A stretch of 64,000 nucleotides of DNA, taken from contig DASUTC010000264.1 in assembly GCA_036374795.1 (NCBI GenBank), forward strand, positions 1-64,000, in the 5' to 3' direction. The translations under genes and the position numbers were made by a program. How positions within the stretch are numbered: the first letter of the stretch is position 1; the number at the start of each line of letters is the position of its first letter. This DNA comes from Herpetosiphonaceae bacterium (GTDB lineage: Bacteria; Chloroflexota; Chloroflexia; Chloroflexales; Kallotenuaceae). Shown piece after piece: positions 17,934 to 26,061 of the stretch. A model generated the notes under the pieces. The model was not told the origin of the DNA and ran no database searches. It was given only the letters and a program-made list of their open reading frames with translations.

Positions 17934-17967
17934 CAGGGCGATCCCATGCATGGATGGGATCGCCCTG
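17934..17967. terminator. Perfect 13-bp hairpin after the sortase gene
   Basis: CAGGGCGATCCCA (17934-17946), loop TGCATGGA, TGGGATCGCCCTG (17955-17967), 35 bases beyond the sortase stop codon. No strong T-run. Confidence 0.6.
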
Positions 17968-18002
17968 AGCTGTGCTGTGGATGCTGAATTCCTGGTCCGA
18001 GG

Positions 18003-18809
18003 CTATCGCACCCGATCTGCGATCGTCACCAGGCGGTACTTCTTGGTAACATTGCCCTGGACGATCACATTCTCTCCGATGCACGACACCAGCGTCACCT
18101 GCTCTTTGCCGGTCGGCAGGATATAGCTGACCTGATCGGGTGTCACCTGGACGGCGCGGGTCACTCTGTAGTACGCCTTCTGGCCCTTGGCGGTCGTCAG
18201 AATAATCTCCGCGCCCGGCTTCAGCTCCTTGACCCGCGCGAAGGGTGCCGGGATATTCGGACGGTTCTTGAAGCGCAGCACATGGCCCCAGAAGACGACA
18301 TTATCGCCCTGGCCCGGCATCGCGCTCAGGTTATACCAGCCGACATCGTGCTTGGGAACGATCGGAATGCGATTTTTGTCGAGGCCCACCGAGACGGGCT
18401 TATAGTCCAGCTTGATCGCCGGAATCACAATCCGCACTGGCTGTGCGGGACTGACCGCGGCGATCGACTGATCGATCGGCTGTGCCTGCGCCGACGTATC
18501 TTCCATCTGCGGTGTATCGTTGGTATCGGCGGCCACAGCGGGCGGCGGCGCGGCGGCCTCCTGGGGCGGCGCGGGCGGCGGAGGCGGCGCAGCAGTTGGC
18601 GCGACTGTCGGCACCGCAGTAGGAACGGCGGTGGGCTGTGATGTTGCGGTTGGCGGTATCGTCGTCGCCGTCGGCGCTTGCGTGGCCGTGGCGGGAGCAG
18701 GTGTGATATTAGCGCTGGAAACGGCTTGCGGGCGCTGCGCGGCACTGCCGCAGCCTGCCAGCAGCACGCCGACGAAAAGAAGCGTAGAGCAGAATGTTCG
18801 TGTTCGCAT
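18003..18809 (-). CDS. Lipid-anchored sortase-family transpeptidase
   Basis: 268 residues. A lipoprotein signal (LLFVGVLLAGC, Cys20) is followed by a ~90-residue Thr/Pro/Ala-rich spacer and a C-terminal sortase domain from about residue 128. The triad is visible: His176 in VVFWGHVLR, Cys243 in TLVSCIG, Arg259 in TKKYRLV. Sortases join surface proteins to each other or to the wall. A lipoprotein anchor instead of a membrane helix is unusual. No LPXTG substrate or pilin gene is adjacent, so a housekeeping or class D/E/F role is open. AAGGAA precedes the ATG at 18809. Confidence 0.88.
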   Translation of the reverse strand: MRTRTFCSTLLFVGVLLAGCGSAAQRPQAVSSANITPAPATATQAPTATTIPPTATSQPTAVPTAVPTVAPTAAPPPPPAPPQEAAAPPPAVAADTNDTPQMEDTSAQAQPIDQSIAAVSPAQPVRIVIPAIKLDYKPVSVGLDKNRIPIVPKHDVGWYNLSAMPGQGDNVVFWGHVLRFKNRPNIPAPFARVKELKPGAEIILTTAKGQKAYYRVTRAVQVTPDQVSYILPTGKEQVTLVSCIGENVIVQGNVTKKYRLVTIADRVR

Positions 18810-19038
18810 TCGTGAGCTTTCCTTGTAGTCGAGAGACGCGCTGCATTGTACCATGCGCCTCTGCCGACAATCCGGCGGCCTGTGTCCCCCATTATGGCTA
18901 CTTTCTAAAGTACTATACGTCGCAGCCATCTCTTTTAGATCGCATCACAGCGACAGCCAATGCATGCTATTCTGCAAATTGGAGCAGGCATGGTAAGATC
19001 AGCATATCATTCACTGCCTACATCGTGGAGGTGATGTG

Positions 19039-19383
19039 ATGGCGACGACAATTACATTGCCGGATACTCTGGAGTTTCAATTACGGCAGCAGGCGCAGGT
19101 CCAACATCGCTCAGTTGAAGACATTGCGCTTGATATCTTGCGCGACGCCCTCGACATAGCAGCGCCCTCCCCGACCACCGATGATATTGTTGCGAGGATC
19201 AAAGCGACACCACCCAATCCGCAGAATATTCGACCGGCGCGCGGCTCGCTTGCCGATGCGCTGCGAGATGAGCCGGGCAATCCTGATTTTGACCTTGACC
19301 AGTGGGAGCGGGATTGGGCGGAAGTCGAAGCAGAGATGCGGGCCATGACCCGCACAGATAATCTCGCTGAAGGGTGGGAATAG
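19039..19383 (+). CDS. Antitoxin-like protein paired with a PIN toxin
   Basis: A 114-residue acidic protein. The start (TTITLPDTLEFQLRQQAQVQ) resembles a ribbon-helix-helix DNA-binding half, followed by SVEDIALDILRDAL. The C-terminal half (PDFDLDQWERDWAEVEAEMR) is the usual disordered toxin-binding tail. It ends 6 bases before the PIN gene, as in VapB-VapC modules. A strong GGAGGTG stands 5 bases before the ATG at 19039. It should neutralise the toxin and repress its own operon. Confidence 0.75.
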   Translation: MATTITLPDTLEFQLRQQAQVQHRSVEDIALDILRDALDIAAPSPTTDDIVARIKATPPNPQNIRPARGSLADALRDEPGNPDFDLDQWERDWAEVEAEMRAMTRTDNLAEGWE

Positions 19384-19389
19384 CATTCT

Positions 19390-19794
19390 ATGCCAGCTTA
19401 TTTACTCGATACCAACCATGCCTCACCGCTTGTAACACCGGGGCATCCCTTACGGGGACGAGTACTACAGCAATTGGATGTAGGTGACACCTTTGCTATC
19501 TGCGTGCCAGCTCTCGTAGAAACACTGTTTGGTATCGGCATCTTGCCTCGTGCGACACAACACCGCTCAGAATGGGCGCGGCTGCAACCTGTGTTGCCAT
19601 GTTATCTCACCGATGAAGCGGATGCGATGCTGGCAGCAGACTTACAGATTTCGCTCCGACGTCAAGGGCGGCAACTGGCAACCGTGGATGCATTGATTGC
19701 CGTCATTGCGCTGCGCTATAATCTCATTTTGTTGACAACGGATCGTGACTTTCAATCCGTTCCCAACCTTCAGCAGGCAAATTGGTTACGCTAA
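19390..19794 (+). CDS. vapC: PIN-domain ribonuclease toxin (VapC-like)
   Basis: A 134-residue PIN-domain protein, the usual VapC length. The acidic metal-binding residues fit the family: Asp7 in YLLDTNHAS, Glu44 in VPALVETLFG, Asp98 in TVDALIAV, and Asp116 in LLTTDRDFQSV. VapC toxins cut specific tRNAs or rRNA when the antitoxin is lost. It follows the antitoxin by 6 bases. A GTCGGGGTTTTTT stretch near 19835-19847 could end the transcript, but its hairpin is imperfect. Confidence 0.85.
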   Translation: MPAYLLDTNHASPLVTPGHPLRGRVLQQLDVGDTFAICVPALVETLFGIGILPRATQHRSEWARLQPVLPCYLTDEADAMLAADLQISLRRQGRQLATVDALIAVIALRYNLILLTTDRDFQSVPNLQQANWLR

Positions 19795-19946
19795 GCATAG
19801 ACCTCGCATGATACAACGTCGGGACGCCGCCTATGTCGGGGTTTTTTCGTGCCCCGGACTACGCCCATTTTGGATTATGCCTACTATACGTAGAAAACAC
19901 TCCCCGAAGATGCACTTGCTATAATAGACTGTAGGAGGGTTTCTCA

Positions 19947-20933
19947 ATGACTCAAGCAGTGTCATCTATCGCCATGCCAAACGCGACGACCTACCGGGCG
20001 ACGCTCGAAAGCGTTGTCCGCTTCGATAACAGCGCGCGTGGTCGGCTGCGGCTCACCGACCGCGACCGCGCGCAGTTGCTCCAGCGACTAACAACTAACG
20101 ACATCGTCGGGCTGACGCCGGGCGAGGGCGCGCGCAGCGTGCTGATCAACAGCCACGCGCGCATCCTGGATCTGCTCACGGTCTACGCGCTGCCGGAGCA
20201 TCTGCTCGTGACCTGTAATCCGGGCCAGGGCGGCGCGCTGATGCGCTTTTTGCAGAGCCGCGTCTTCTTCCAGGATAAGGTCGGCATCGAAGATCTTTCA
20301 AGCACGACGATCCAGATCGATCTGTACGGTCCCCAGGTGGCGGCGCTGCTCGCGCAGGCCACGTCGGTCGATCCGCAGGAGTGGCCGCTGCACCACATCC
20401 AGGCCGCCGCGATCGGCACCGCCCAGGTCTGGCTCGCGCGCACGCTGCCGATCGGCGGCGCTGGCTTCAGCGTCTTTGCTCAGCGCGCCGACGCCGAGGA
20501 GGTGCAGCAGGCCATCGCGGCTGCCGAGCCGCTCGACGAAAATACCTACGATGTGCTGCGGATCGAGCAGGGCTATCCCGCGCCCAGACACGAGCTATCG
20601 ACCGAGTACATTCCGCTGGAGACGGGCCTTACGGATGCCGTCAGCTTTACCAAAGGCTGCTACGTCGGCCAGGAGATCATCGCCCGCATGGAAAGCCGCA
20701 ACCGGCTGGCGAAGCGGCTGATGGGCCTGCGTCTGGATCAGATCGTCGCGCCGGGCAGCGGGCTGCACCACGAGGACAAGGAAGTCGGCACCGTGACTAG
20801 CGCCGCGCACTCGCCGCGCTACGGCTCGATCGGCCTGGCCTACATTCGCGCTGCCGCCGCCGTGCCGGGAACGCGGCTACGAACGGCGGACGGCAACAGC
20901 GCCGAGGTGATCGAGCTGCCGCTCGCGCAGTGA
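19947..20933 (+). CDS. ygfZ: Folate-binding YgfZ/GcvT-like protein
   Basis: A 328-residue tetrahydrofolate-binding protein of the YgfZ/CAF17 group, which helps assemble or repair Fe-S enzymes. It is not a true glycine-cleavage T protein. The diagnostic motif KGCYVGQEIIARMESRN is near residues 236-252. Upstream LTPGEGARSVLINSHARILD matches the substrate-entrance segment. GGAGGG lies 9 bases before the ATG. TATAAT at 19920-19925 is preceded by TGC (extended -10). A terminator follows directly. Confidence 0.9.
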   Translation: MTQAVSSIAMPNATTYRATLESVVRFDNSARGRLRLTDRDRAQLLQRLTTNDIVGLTPGEGARSVLINSHARILDLLTVYALPEHLLVTCNPGQGGALMRFLQSRVFFQDKVGIEDLSSTTIQIDLYGPQVAALLAQATSVDPQEWPLHHIQAAAIGTAQVWLARTLPIGGAGFSVFAQRADAEEVQQAIAAAEPLDENTYDVLRIEQGYPAPRHELSTEYIPLETGLTDAVSFTKGCYVGQEIIARMESRNRLAKRLMGLRLDQIVAPGSGLHHEDKEVGTVTSAAHSPRYGSIGLAYIRAAAAVPGTRLRTADGNSAEVIELPLAQ

Positions 20934-20955
20934 TACCGACAGACATCACGGATCG

Positions 20956-20984
20956 TCGGAGCGGCGGGCGCTGCTCCGATTTTT
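20956..20984 (+). terminator. Rho-independent terminator of ygfZ
   Basis: TCGGAGCGGC (20956-20965) pairs with GCTGCTCCGA (20970-20979) with one G-U and a 4-base loop, and is followed by TTTTT. Confidence 0.85.
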
Positions 20985-21047
20985 GTGCCCTGCATCCTTG
21001 GGCGCGGCTCATGCTATACTCGCCCACTGTTGATACAGGAGGTGCCC

Positions 21048-21920
21048 ATGAGCGTATGGCAGCAAGCGCTCTTCCAAATTCAGTGCAGCGACGGCCAGAC
21101 GATCGCGCAGTGCCTCAGCACACTCTCGGTCGGCTGGCGCGAGTCGGTCCTCAAAAATATTCCCAACCTGATCCAGGCGCTGATCGTCGTGGCGGTTGCG
21201 CTCTTCGTCGACGATCGCGCGCAGCGCGCGGTGGAGCACGTCGTCGGGCTGCGCAACGAGCACCGTGAGCTGGCGCGGCTGCTGGGACGCATGGCGCGGA
21301 TCGGCGTGCTGCTGCTGGCGGCGCTCTACGTGCTGTCGGTGTTCAAGCAAACCCAGCTCGTCACCAGCTTCATCGCCAGCCTGGGCATTGCCGGTCTGGT
21401 CATCGCCTTTGCGCTTCAGGACATTACCAAAAACTTTGCGGCGGGCGTCCTGCTGCTGATCCTACGGCCCTTCCGGCTGGACGATCGGATCAAAGTCAAA
21501 GATTTCGAGGGCGTTGTCACGGATGTCTCGCTGCGCGCCACCACGCTGCGCACCAACGACGGCGAGCAGGTGCTGGTGCCCAATGCCGACGTGTACAGCA
21601 GCCCGATCGTCAACCTGACGCGCTATGCGCGCCGTCGCTTTCATGTAGCGATCAGCGTGCCCGCGACCCTGCCGATCGAGCCGGTGCGCCAGCAGTTAGA
21701 GGCGGCGCTGCGCGAGATTCCAGGGCTGGAGCAGGAGCCGCCGCCGCAGGTCGTCGTATCTGCGCTGTCCGCCGATGCGGTCACGCTCGACGCGCAGTAC
21801 TGGCTGCCCGCGCAGGCTCCCGACGCGGCGCACAAACAGTCGCAGGTGATCGAGCAGCTCAACGCGTTGGCACAGACGCTGAAAGCACAGGCCATCCAGC
21901 AGGCAGACACCGCATCGTAG
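21048..21920 (+). CDS. Small-conductance mechanosensitive channel (MscS family)
   Basis: A 290-residue inner-membrane channel that opens under hypo-osmotic stress. Membrane helices lie near 27-46 (LIQALIVVAVALFV), 75-95 and 99-140. The last contains the pore helix with Gly/Ala-rich ASLGIAGLVIAFALQDITKN. The beta-domain FRLDDRIKVKDFEGVVTDV .. VPNADVYSSPIVNLTR is the MscS signature. AGGAGGTG precedes the ATG at 21048. TATACT with an upstream TGC (21015-21020) is the likely extended -10. Confidence 0.92.
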   Translation: MSVWQQALFQIQCSDGQTIAQCLSTLSVGWRESVLKNIPNLIQALIVVAVALFVDDRAQRAVEHVVGLRNEHRELARLLGRMARIGVLLLAALYVLSVFKQTQLVTSFIASLGIAGLVIAFALQDITKNFAAGVLLLILRPFRLDDRIKVKDFEGVVTDVSLRATTLRTNDGEQVLVPNADVYSSPIVNLTRYARRRFHVAISVPATLPIEPVRQQLEAALREIPGLEQEPPPQVVVSALSADAVTLDAQYWLPAQAPDAAHKQSQVIEQLNALAQTLKAQAIQQADTAS

Positions 21921-21976
21921 CGCGTCGGGCGAACGGCACCCTGAGTGCGGACTCTGATGATCGTTGAGATGAGATG

Positions 21977-22609
21977 TTAAGGCTTCTCGAACGGGGCTTC
22001 ACGAGCGAGGTAATAAGTCATGCTGTGGAGCAACGACACGGGATCGATGTGCCGCACCCACACGCCTTCGGGCACCTGCACAATCACCGGCGCGTAGTTC
22101 AGGATCGCTTCGACGCCAGCCTTGACCAGCAGATCGACCACATCCTGCGCCTGCTCCGCCGAAACCGCGACAATCGCCATCCGCACGTTCTGCTCGCGCA
22201 CCACGGTTGGGATCGTATTGACGTGATGGATCGTCAGCCCCACAAGCTCAGAGCCGATCTTTCTGGGATCGGTATCGAACAGCCCGACGATATGAATACC
22301 TTTTTCGCTGAAACCACTGTACCGAGCAATCGCCTGGCCCAGATGCCCGACGCCGACCAGCACCACGTTCCAATCCTGGCTAAGCCCAAGGATGCGATTA
22401 ATATGCTCCAGCAGATCATCGACTTTGTAGCCGATGCCCTGCTTGCCGAGCTGACCGAAGTAGGAGAGATCCTTACGGATCTGTGCCGCGGTCACATTGA
22501 TACGCGCGCCAAGCTCTTGCGAAGAAACCGACTTCACTCCTTCTTGTTGTAGGTAGGCGAGCGTACGGGCGTAGAGCGGCAAACGCCGGACCACGACGTC
22601 CGGGGGCAT
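21977..22609 (-). CDS. rex: Redox-sensing transcriptional repressor Rex
   Basis: A 210-residue NADH/NAD+ sensor that leaves DNA when NADH is high, controlling fermentation and respiration genes. The winged-helix domain is [20 protein letters not shown] .. [19 protein letters not shown], and the Rossmann domain is [19 protein letters not shown]. The final helix [17 protein letters not shown] is the domain-swapped one. The start is uncertain: ATG 22609 ([10 protein letters not shown]) fits family length; GTG 22624 and upstream ATGs at 22663/22666 are alternatives. Two Rex-type sites at its promoter imply autoregulation. Confidence 0.93.
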   Translation of the reverse strand: MPPDVVVRRLPLYARTLAYLQQEGVKSVSSQELGARINVTAAQIRKDLSYFGQLGKQGIGYKVDDLLEHINRILGLSQDWNVVLVGVGHLGQAIARYSGFSEKGIHIVGLFDTDPRKIGSELVGLTIHHVNTIPTVVREQNVRMAIVAVSAEQAQDVVDLLVKAGVEAILNYAPVIVQVPEGVWVRHIDPVSLLHSMTYYLAREAPFEKP

Positions 22610-22651
22610 AGACTGCTTATCCACCCTGTATCTCCATTTTCTCGTGGATGT

Positions 22652-22710
22652 TTGTGAAATCATCACAAAGTATAGGGCAAGCCCGAAAGAGTTGTCAACT
22701 TATTTCACAA
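22652..22710. promoter_or_regulatory. Two Rex operators around the rex promoter
   Basis: TTGTCAACTTATTTCACAA (22692-22710) is close to the published Rex consensus TTGTGAAATAANTTCACAA when read on the minus strand. A second, shorter site TTGTGAAATCATCACAA is at 22652-22668. The rex promoter lies between and within them: TTGACA (22698-22693), 18 bases, TATACT (22674-22669). So one site covers the -35 and the other the start point. The upstream site also abuts the divergent lipoprotein promoter (TTGCCC 22717-22722, TATAAT 22741-22746). Confidence 0.75.
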
Positions 22711-22778
22711 ATGGGATTGCCCAAAGCTCAGCGCGTCTGCTATAATCCCCGCCGATCCAATCTCAGGAGGATAAACGC

Positions 22779-23696
22779 ATGATTCGTGGCGCACAACGCG
22801 CACGTTGGCTTGGAATCATTCTGCTCGCGCTGCTACTCACAGCCTGTAGCGCACCTGCCGGGCTGATTAATACCCCCCCGACCGTCTATGATCTGGTCCA
22901 GCGACCGCAGGAGTTTGCCGGAAAAGATGTCACGGCACAGGGCTTTTACCTGTGGAAGCCGGGCGATCCCGCCACCTCGGTGCTGCTGCCGGGCGTGAGC
23001 ACCGCCGATCGCAGCACGCAGGACGCGCAGCCGATCTATGCGAGCGTCCAGTGCGGCAGCACCGGCGAGTGCCAGCCCTCGACCACTGCCGTCGGCGAGC
23101 CAAGCACCGGCGCGATCTGGCTGGAGAACTTTCCCGCCGCCGTGACCGCCGATCTGCATCGTCCCGGCGACTCGGTCTGGGGCGTGGTGGAAGTGACCGG
23201 CTTGTTCGAGGCAAACGGCGGCTACGGCCCCGGCGGCGCGTACAAATACCGGCTCCAGGTCAAAGAGGCCAGATCGCTGCAAGAGATCGAGCGTGTCGTC
23301 GCCGAGGTCAAAGACGAGCCGCTTGGCGAGGGCAGGGTTTCGATCTTCGCGCTATCCGCCGATCCGGCCACGTACAGCGGCCAGCGCGTGACCTCGCGCG
23401 GCTACTACTTCTGGAGCCCGGCCACACAGGGCATGTTCGTGCAAAAAGTGGAGAGCGAAAAGACGCCGGATGGCAGCGCTGGTGGGGCTCCGATGCCGGG
23501 CGGTATCACCATGGGCCTGGACGGCTTCCCGCCTGAGAAGTCGGGGCAGCTCAACATCGGGCCGAACAACACCTTTGTCTGGGGTCTTGTCGAGGTGACG
23601 GGCACGTTCCAGACCGGCGACTTCGGGCCGGATGGCCGCTACAAGCAGCAGATCAAGGTTGAAAGCGTCGAAGTGCTAGAGCAGCCCAAGCAGTAA
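22779..23696 (+). CDS. Lipoprotein with two similar beta domains, unknown function
   Basis: A 305-residue lipoprotein with lipobox LLLTAC (Cys23). The mature part has two related halves: VYDLVQRPQEFAGKDVTAQG .. WGVVEVTGLFEANGGYGPGG, and IFALSADPATYSGQRVTSRG .. WGLVEVTGTFQTGDFGPDGR. Each looks like an OB-fold-type beta barrel. I cannot assign a ligand. It is transcribed divergently from rex, with a Rex site between, so it may respond to redox state. AGGAGGAT lies 7 bases before the ATG. The promoter has TGC-TATAAT at 22741-22746. Confidence 0.75.
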   Translation: MIRGAQRARWLGIILLALLLTACSAPAGLINTPPTVYDLVQRPQEFAGKDVTAQGFYLWKPGDPATSVLLPGVSTADRSTQDAQPIYASVQCGSTGECQPSTTAVGEPSTGAIWLENFPAAVTADLHRPGDSVWGVVEVTGLFEANGGYGPGGAYKYRLQVKEARSLQEIERVVAEVKDEPLGEGRVSIFALSADPATYSGQRVTSRGYYFWSPATQGMFVQKVESEKTPDGSAGGAPMPGGITMGLDGFPPEKSGQLNIGPNNTFVWGLVEVTGTFQTGDFGPDGRYKQQIKVESVEVLEQPKQ

Positions 23697-23726
23697 GGCT
23701 CAATCAGCCAGCCGATCCGGCGCGAA

Positions 23727-23750
23727 ATGGCAAAAGACATCTTTTGCCAT
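23727..23750 (+). terminator. Perfect 10-bp hairpin after the lipoprotein gene
   Basis: ATGGCAAAAG (23727-23736), loop ACAT, CTTTTGCCAT (23741-23750), 31 bases beyond the stop codon. There is no T-run after it, so it may act as an RNA-stabilising end. Confidence 0.5.
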
Positions 23751-23786
23751 GTTGCATCGGCACACGATCAGAATCAGGAGTAGCGC

Positions 23787-24422
23787 GTGTACTTCTTTAT
23801 CGAGCCGATGCGTGAAACCGACGTACCGCGCGTTCAGGAGATCGAGCGCCAGAGCTTCACCACTCCCTGGTCGGCAGCAACCTACCTCCGCGAACTGCGC
23901 TCGCCCGAGCACTCGCGCTACATCGTCGCGCGCGGCAGCCGTACACGTCCGCCCGACGATCACACTCCGCCGCCGGAGCCGCGCCGCAGCTGGCTTGCCA
24001 ACCTGCTGCCCGCGCGCTTCAGCACCCCGGCCACGCCGAGCCCGTATCCGGTGGTCGGCTATGGCGGCATCTGGCTGACCGTGGATGAGGCGCATATCAC
24101 CACGATCGCATCCGCCCCTGAGGTACGCGGCCAGGGCGTCGGCGAGCTGGTGCTCAACGGCCTGATCGATCTTGGGATCGAGCTGGGCGCGAACTTTATG
24201 ACGCTTGAGGTCCGCGTGTCGAACACCGTCGCGCAGAACTTATACCTGAAATATGGTTTCGAGGCGCGCGGCACGCGGCGGCGCTACTACACCGATAACA
24301 ACGAAGACGCGCTGGTGATGTGGACCAACGAGATCACCACGCCTGAGTATCAGGCCCGGCTCAGACAACTGCGCACGGTCCTTGCCGAGCGACTCAAGCG
24401 CCAGTCCGAGCAAGATCCCTAG
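23787..24422 (+). CDS. rimI: Ribosomal-protein S18 alanine N-acetyltransferase-like GNAT (RimI)
   Basis: GNAT enzyme of 211 residues using acetyl-CoA. RimI-type segments include VQEIERQSFTTPWSAATYLR at the start, the acetyl-CoA loop APEVRGQGVGELVLNGLI, and LEVRVSNTVAQNLYLKYGFE. Compared with ordinary RimI (~150 residues) it has a Pro/Arg-rich insertion of about 45 residues (near 50-90, GSRTRPPDDH .. STPATPSPYP) before strand four. GTG start at 23787, with AGGAG 6 bases upstream. Known substrate of the family is the N-terminal Ala of S18; other targets are possible. Confidence 0.85.
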   Translation: MYFFIEPMRETDVPRVQEIERQSFTTPWSAATYLRELRSPEHSRYIVARGSRTRPPDDHTPPPEPRRSWLANLLPARFSTPATPSPYPVVGYGGIWLTVDEAHITTIASAPEVRGQGVGELVLNGLIDLGIELGANFMTLEVRVSNTVAQNLYLKYGFEARGTRRRYYTDNNEDALVMWTNEITTPEYQARLRQLRTVLAERLKRQSEQDP

Positions 24423-24444
24423 CGGAGAACCAAGAACTACGACG

Positions 24445-24473
24445 CCGGGTGCCCATGCCCAAAGGGCACCCGG
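24445..24473. terminator. 10-bp hairpin between rimI and gpsA
   Basis: CCGGGTGCCC (24445-24454), 9-base loop, GGGCACCCGG (24464-24473). The right arm sequence GGCACCCGGAAC recurs at about 24488-24499 and 32670-32680, so it may belong to a dispersed repeat as well as ending both convergent genes. Confidence 0.5.
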
Positions 24474-24510
24474 TCTGGCACCCGCCCGGCACCCGGAACG
24501 CAGACCTGGG

Positions 24511-24545
24511 GAGTTGAAACTCGAAACTTGAAACTTGGAACTCGA
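24511..24545. repeat. Heptamer-repeat tract
   Basis: GAAACTC, GAAACTT, GAAACTT, GGAACTC in exact 7-base steps, ending at the gpsA stop codon. Two more units (GAACCAA, GAACTAC) lie at 24426-24439. Confidence 0.8.
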
Positions 24546-25583
24546 TTACAGCCCAAGCAATCCGCGCATGCCCTCAAGCTCGTGCTTGACCTCCCGCTGC
24601 ATCAGCTCGACGATCGCGTGCTGCGGCGATCTCCCCCCGAACAGGATCGCATGCAACTGGTCGGCAATCGGCAGCTCGACCTGATACTGCGCCGCCAGCT
24701 CACGGGCTGTCTGGACTGTCGTCACGCCTTCGGCGATGCCGCCAAGCTGCGCCCGCGCGGTTTCGAGAGTCAGGCCACGCGCCAGCGCCTCGCCCATGCG
24801 CCGGTTCCGGCTGTAGGGACTGGCGCAGGTTGCGACCAGATCGCCCAGACCGGCCAGACCCGCGAAGGTCAGCGGATTCGCGCCGAGCATAATGCCCAGG
24901 CGCGCGATCTCGGACAGGCCGCGCGTCATAAACGCCGCCTTAGCGTTATCACCGGCATTCAGCCCGTCGGCGATGCCCGCGCCAAGCGCGATGATATTCT
25001 TAAGCGCGCCCGCCAGCTCGATCCCGACCACATCGTCGCCGGTGTACACGCGGAAATGTGAGGTCGTCAGCAAGCGCTGGGCCGTCTCCGCCATCGTCTG
25101 ATCCGGCGTCGCCACGACCGTCGTCGCGGGCTTGCTCTCAAGAATCTCGCGCGCGATATTTGGCCCTGAGAGCGCGCCGATCTGCGCCGGATCGAGCGGC
25201 AGCACCTCCGCCAGCACCTCACTCATCCGCTTGAGCGAGCCCTGCTCAAAGCCTTTCGCGCAGCTCAGCACAACCGCGTCCGATGGCACGTACGGCTTGA
25301 GCGTCTCGGCATTCGCGCGCATCGTCTGCGAGGGCACGACCAGCAGTACCAGACGGCAGCCGCGCATCGCTACTGCGGGATCGCTCTCGATCGCCAGCGA
25401 GAGCGGAAAGGGCACGCCCGGAGCAAAGCGCTCGTGCTGCCCGGCGGCGCGCAAGCGCCCTGCCTCCTCCTGCGTGCGCGCAAGCAGCGTCGTGCGCCGC
25501 CCGGCGCGAGCCAGAGAAATCGCGAGAGTCGTACCCCAGCTTCCGGTGCCGACGACGGTAATCGAGTGAGATGAGATATCCAC
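24546..25583 (-). CDS. gpsA: Glycerol-3-phosphate dehydrogenase [NAD(P)+]
   Basis: Makes sn-glycerol 3-phosphate from dihydroxyacetone phosphate for phospholipids, in the cytoplasm; 345 residues. N-terminal NAD site VVGTGSWGTTLAISLARAG. Then VVPSQTMR, SCAKGFE, and SGPNIAREI. Catalytic Lys and C-terminal motif are in ELAGALKNIIALGAGIADGL and LAGLGDLVATCASPYSRNRR. GTG start at 25583, since AGGAGG lies 6 bases upstream; an upstream ATG frame from 25619 lacks one. The final codons abut a heptamer-repeat tract. Confidence 0.95.
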   Translation of the reverse strand: MDISSHSITVVGTGSWGTTLAISLARAGRRTTLLARTQEEAGRLRAAGQHERFAPGVPFPLSLAIESDPAVAMRGCRLVLLVVPSQTMRANAETLKPYVPSDAVVLSCAKGFEQGSLKRMSEVLAEVLPLDPAQIGALSGPNIAREILESKPATTVVATPDQTMAETAQRLLTTSHFRVYTGDDVVGIELAGALKNIIALGAGIADGLNAGDNAKAAFMTRGLSEIARLGIMLGANPLTFAGLAGLGDLVATCASPYSRNRRMGEALARGLTLETARAQLGGIAEGVTTVQTARELAAQYQVELPIADQLHAILFGGRSPQHAIVELMQREVKHELEGMRGLLGL

Positions 25584-25692
25584 AGCGGGCCTCCTATCAC
25601 ACGAGCGGATCAACATCACGAGCCAAACACCACAGCGCGGGAGCAGCTGCTCCCGCGCCTTATCGCACGCTCTGGCAATGTCGTCTCAGACG

Positions 25693-25968
25693 TTAGTTCG
25701 GGCGTCGGCTATTCAAACGACGCATGACCAGGAAGATCACCATGCCCGCGCTAAAGCTGGCACCAGTGGTCAGCGCATCGGTCACGCTGATAGCGCCTTG
25801 AAAGACCGGGCCGCCGAGGGCCACAGCCATCCACGCAAACCACAAGGGAATGACCAGCAGGCGCCGCGTTCGCGGGCTGATTCGTGAGTGAACGATCCGG
25901 TAGCATGTCGCCAGCCAACCTGCAAGTGCAAAAAACATAGCCTGCATCAAGGCGTAGTTTGAATCCAT
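25693..25968 (-). CDS. Small membrane protein of unknown function
   Basis: A 91-residue protein with three likely membrane segments: ALMQAMFFALAGWLATCY, LLVIPLWFAWMAVALGGPVF, and ALTTGASFSAGMVIFLVM, with basic ends (RISPRTRR; MRRLNSRRPN). AGAGGTG stands 4 bases before the ATG at 25968. I recognise no family. It lies between gpsA and a metallo-hydrolase, both on the same strand, with about 100 bases either side. Confidence 0.6.
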   Translation of the reverse strand: MDSNYALMQAMFFALAGWLATCYRIVHSRISPRTRRLLVIPLWFAWMAVALGGPVFQGAISVTDALTTGASFSAGMVIFLVMRRLNSRRPN

Positions 25969-26061
25969 GATCACCTCTGTCAATGGTAGCTACGGGGCTG
26001 TGGGTATTCTACCATCAATCCTGGCCGATGCAATTCCTCCGAAGCAGACGCTAGTCTTGTT

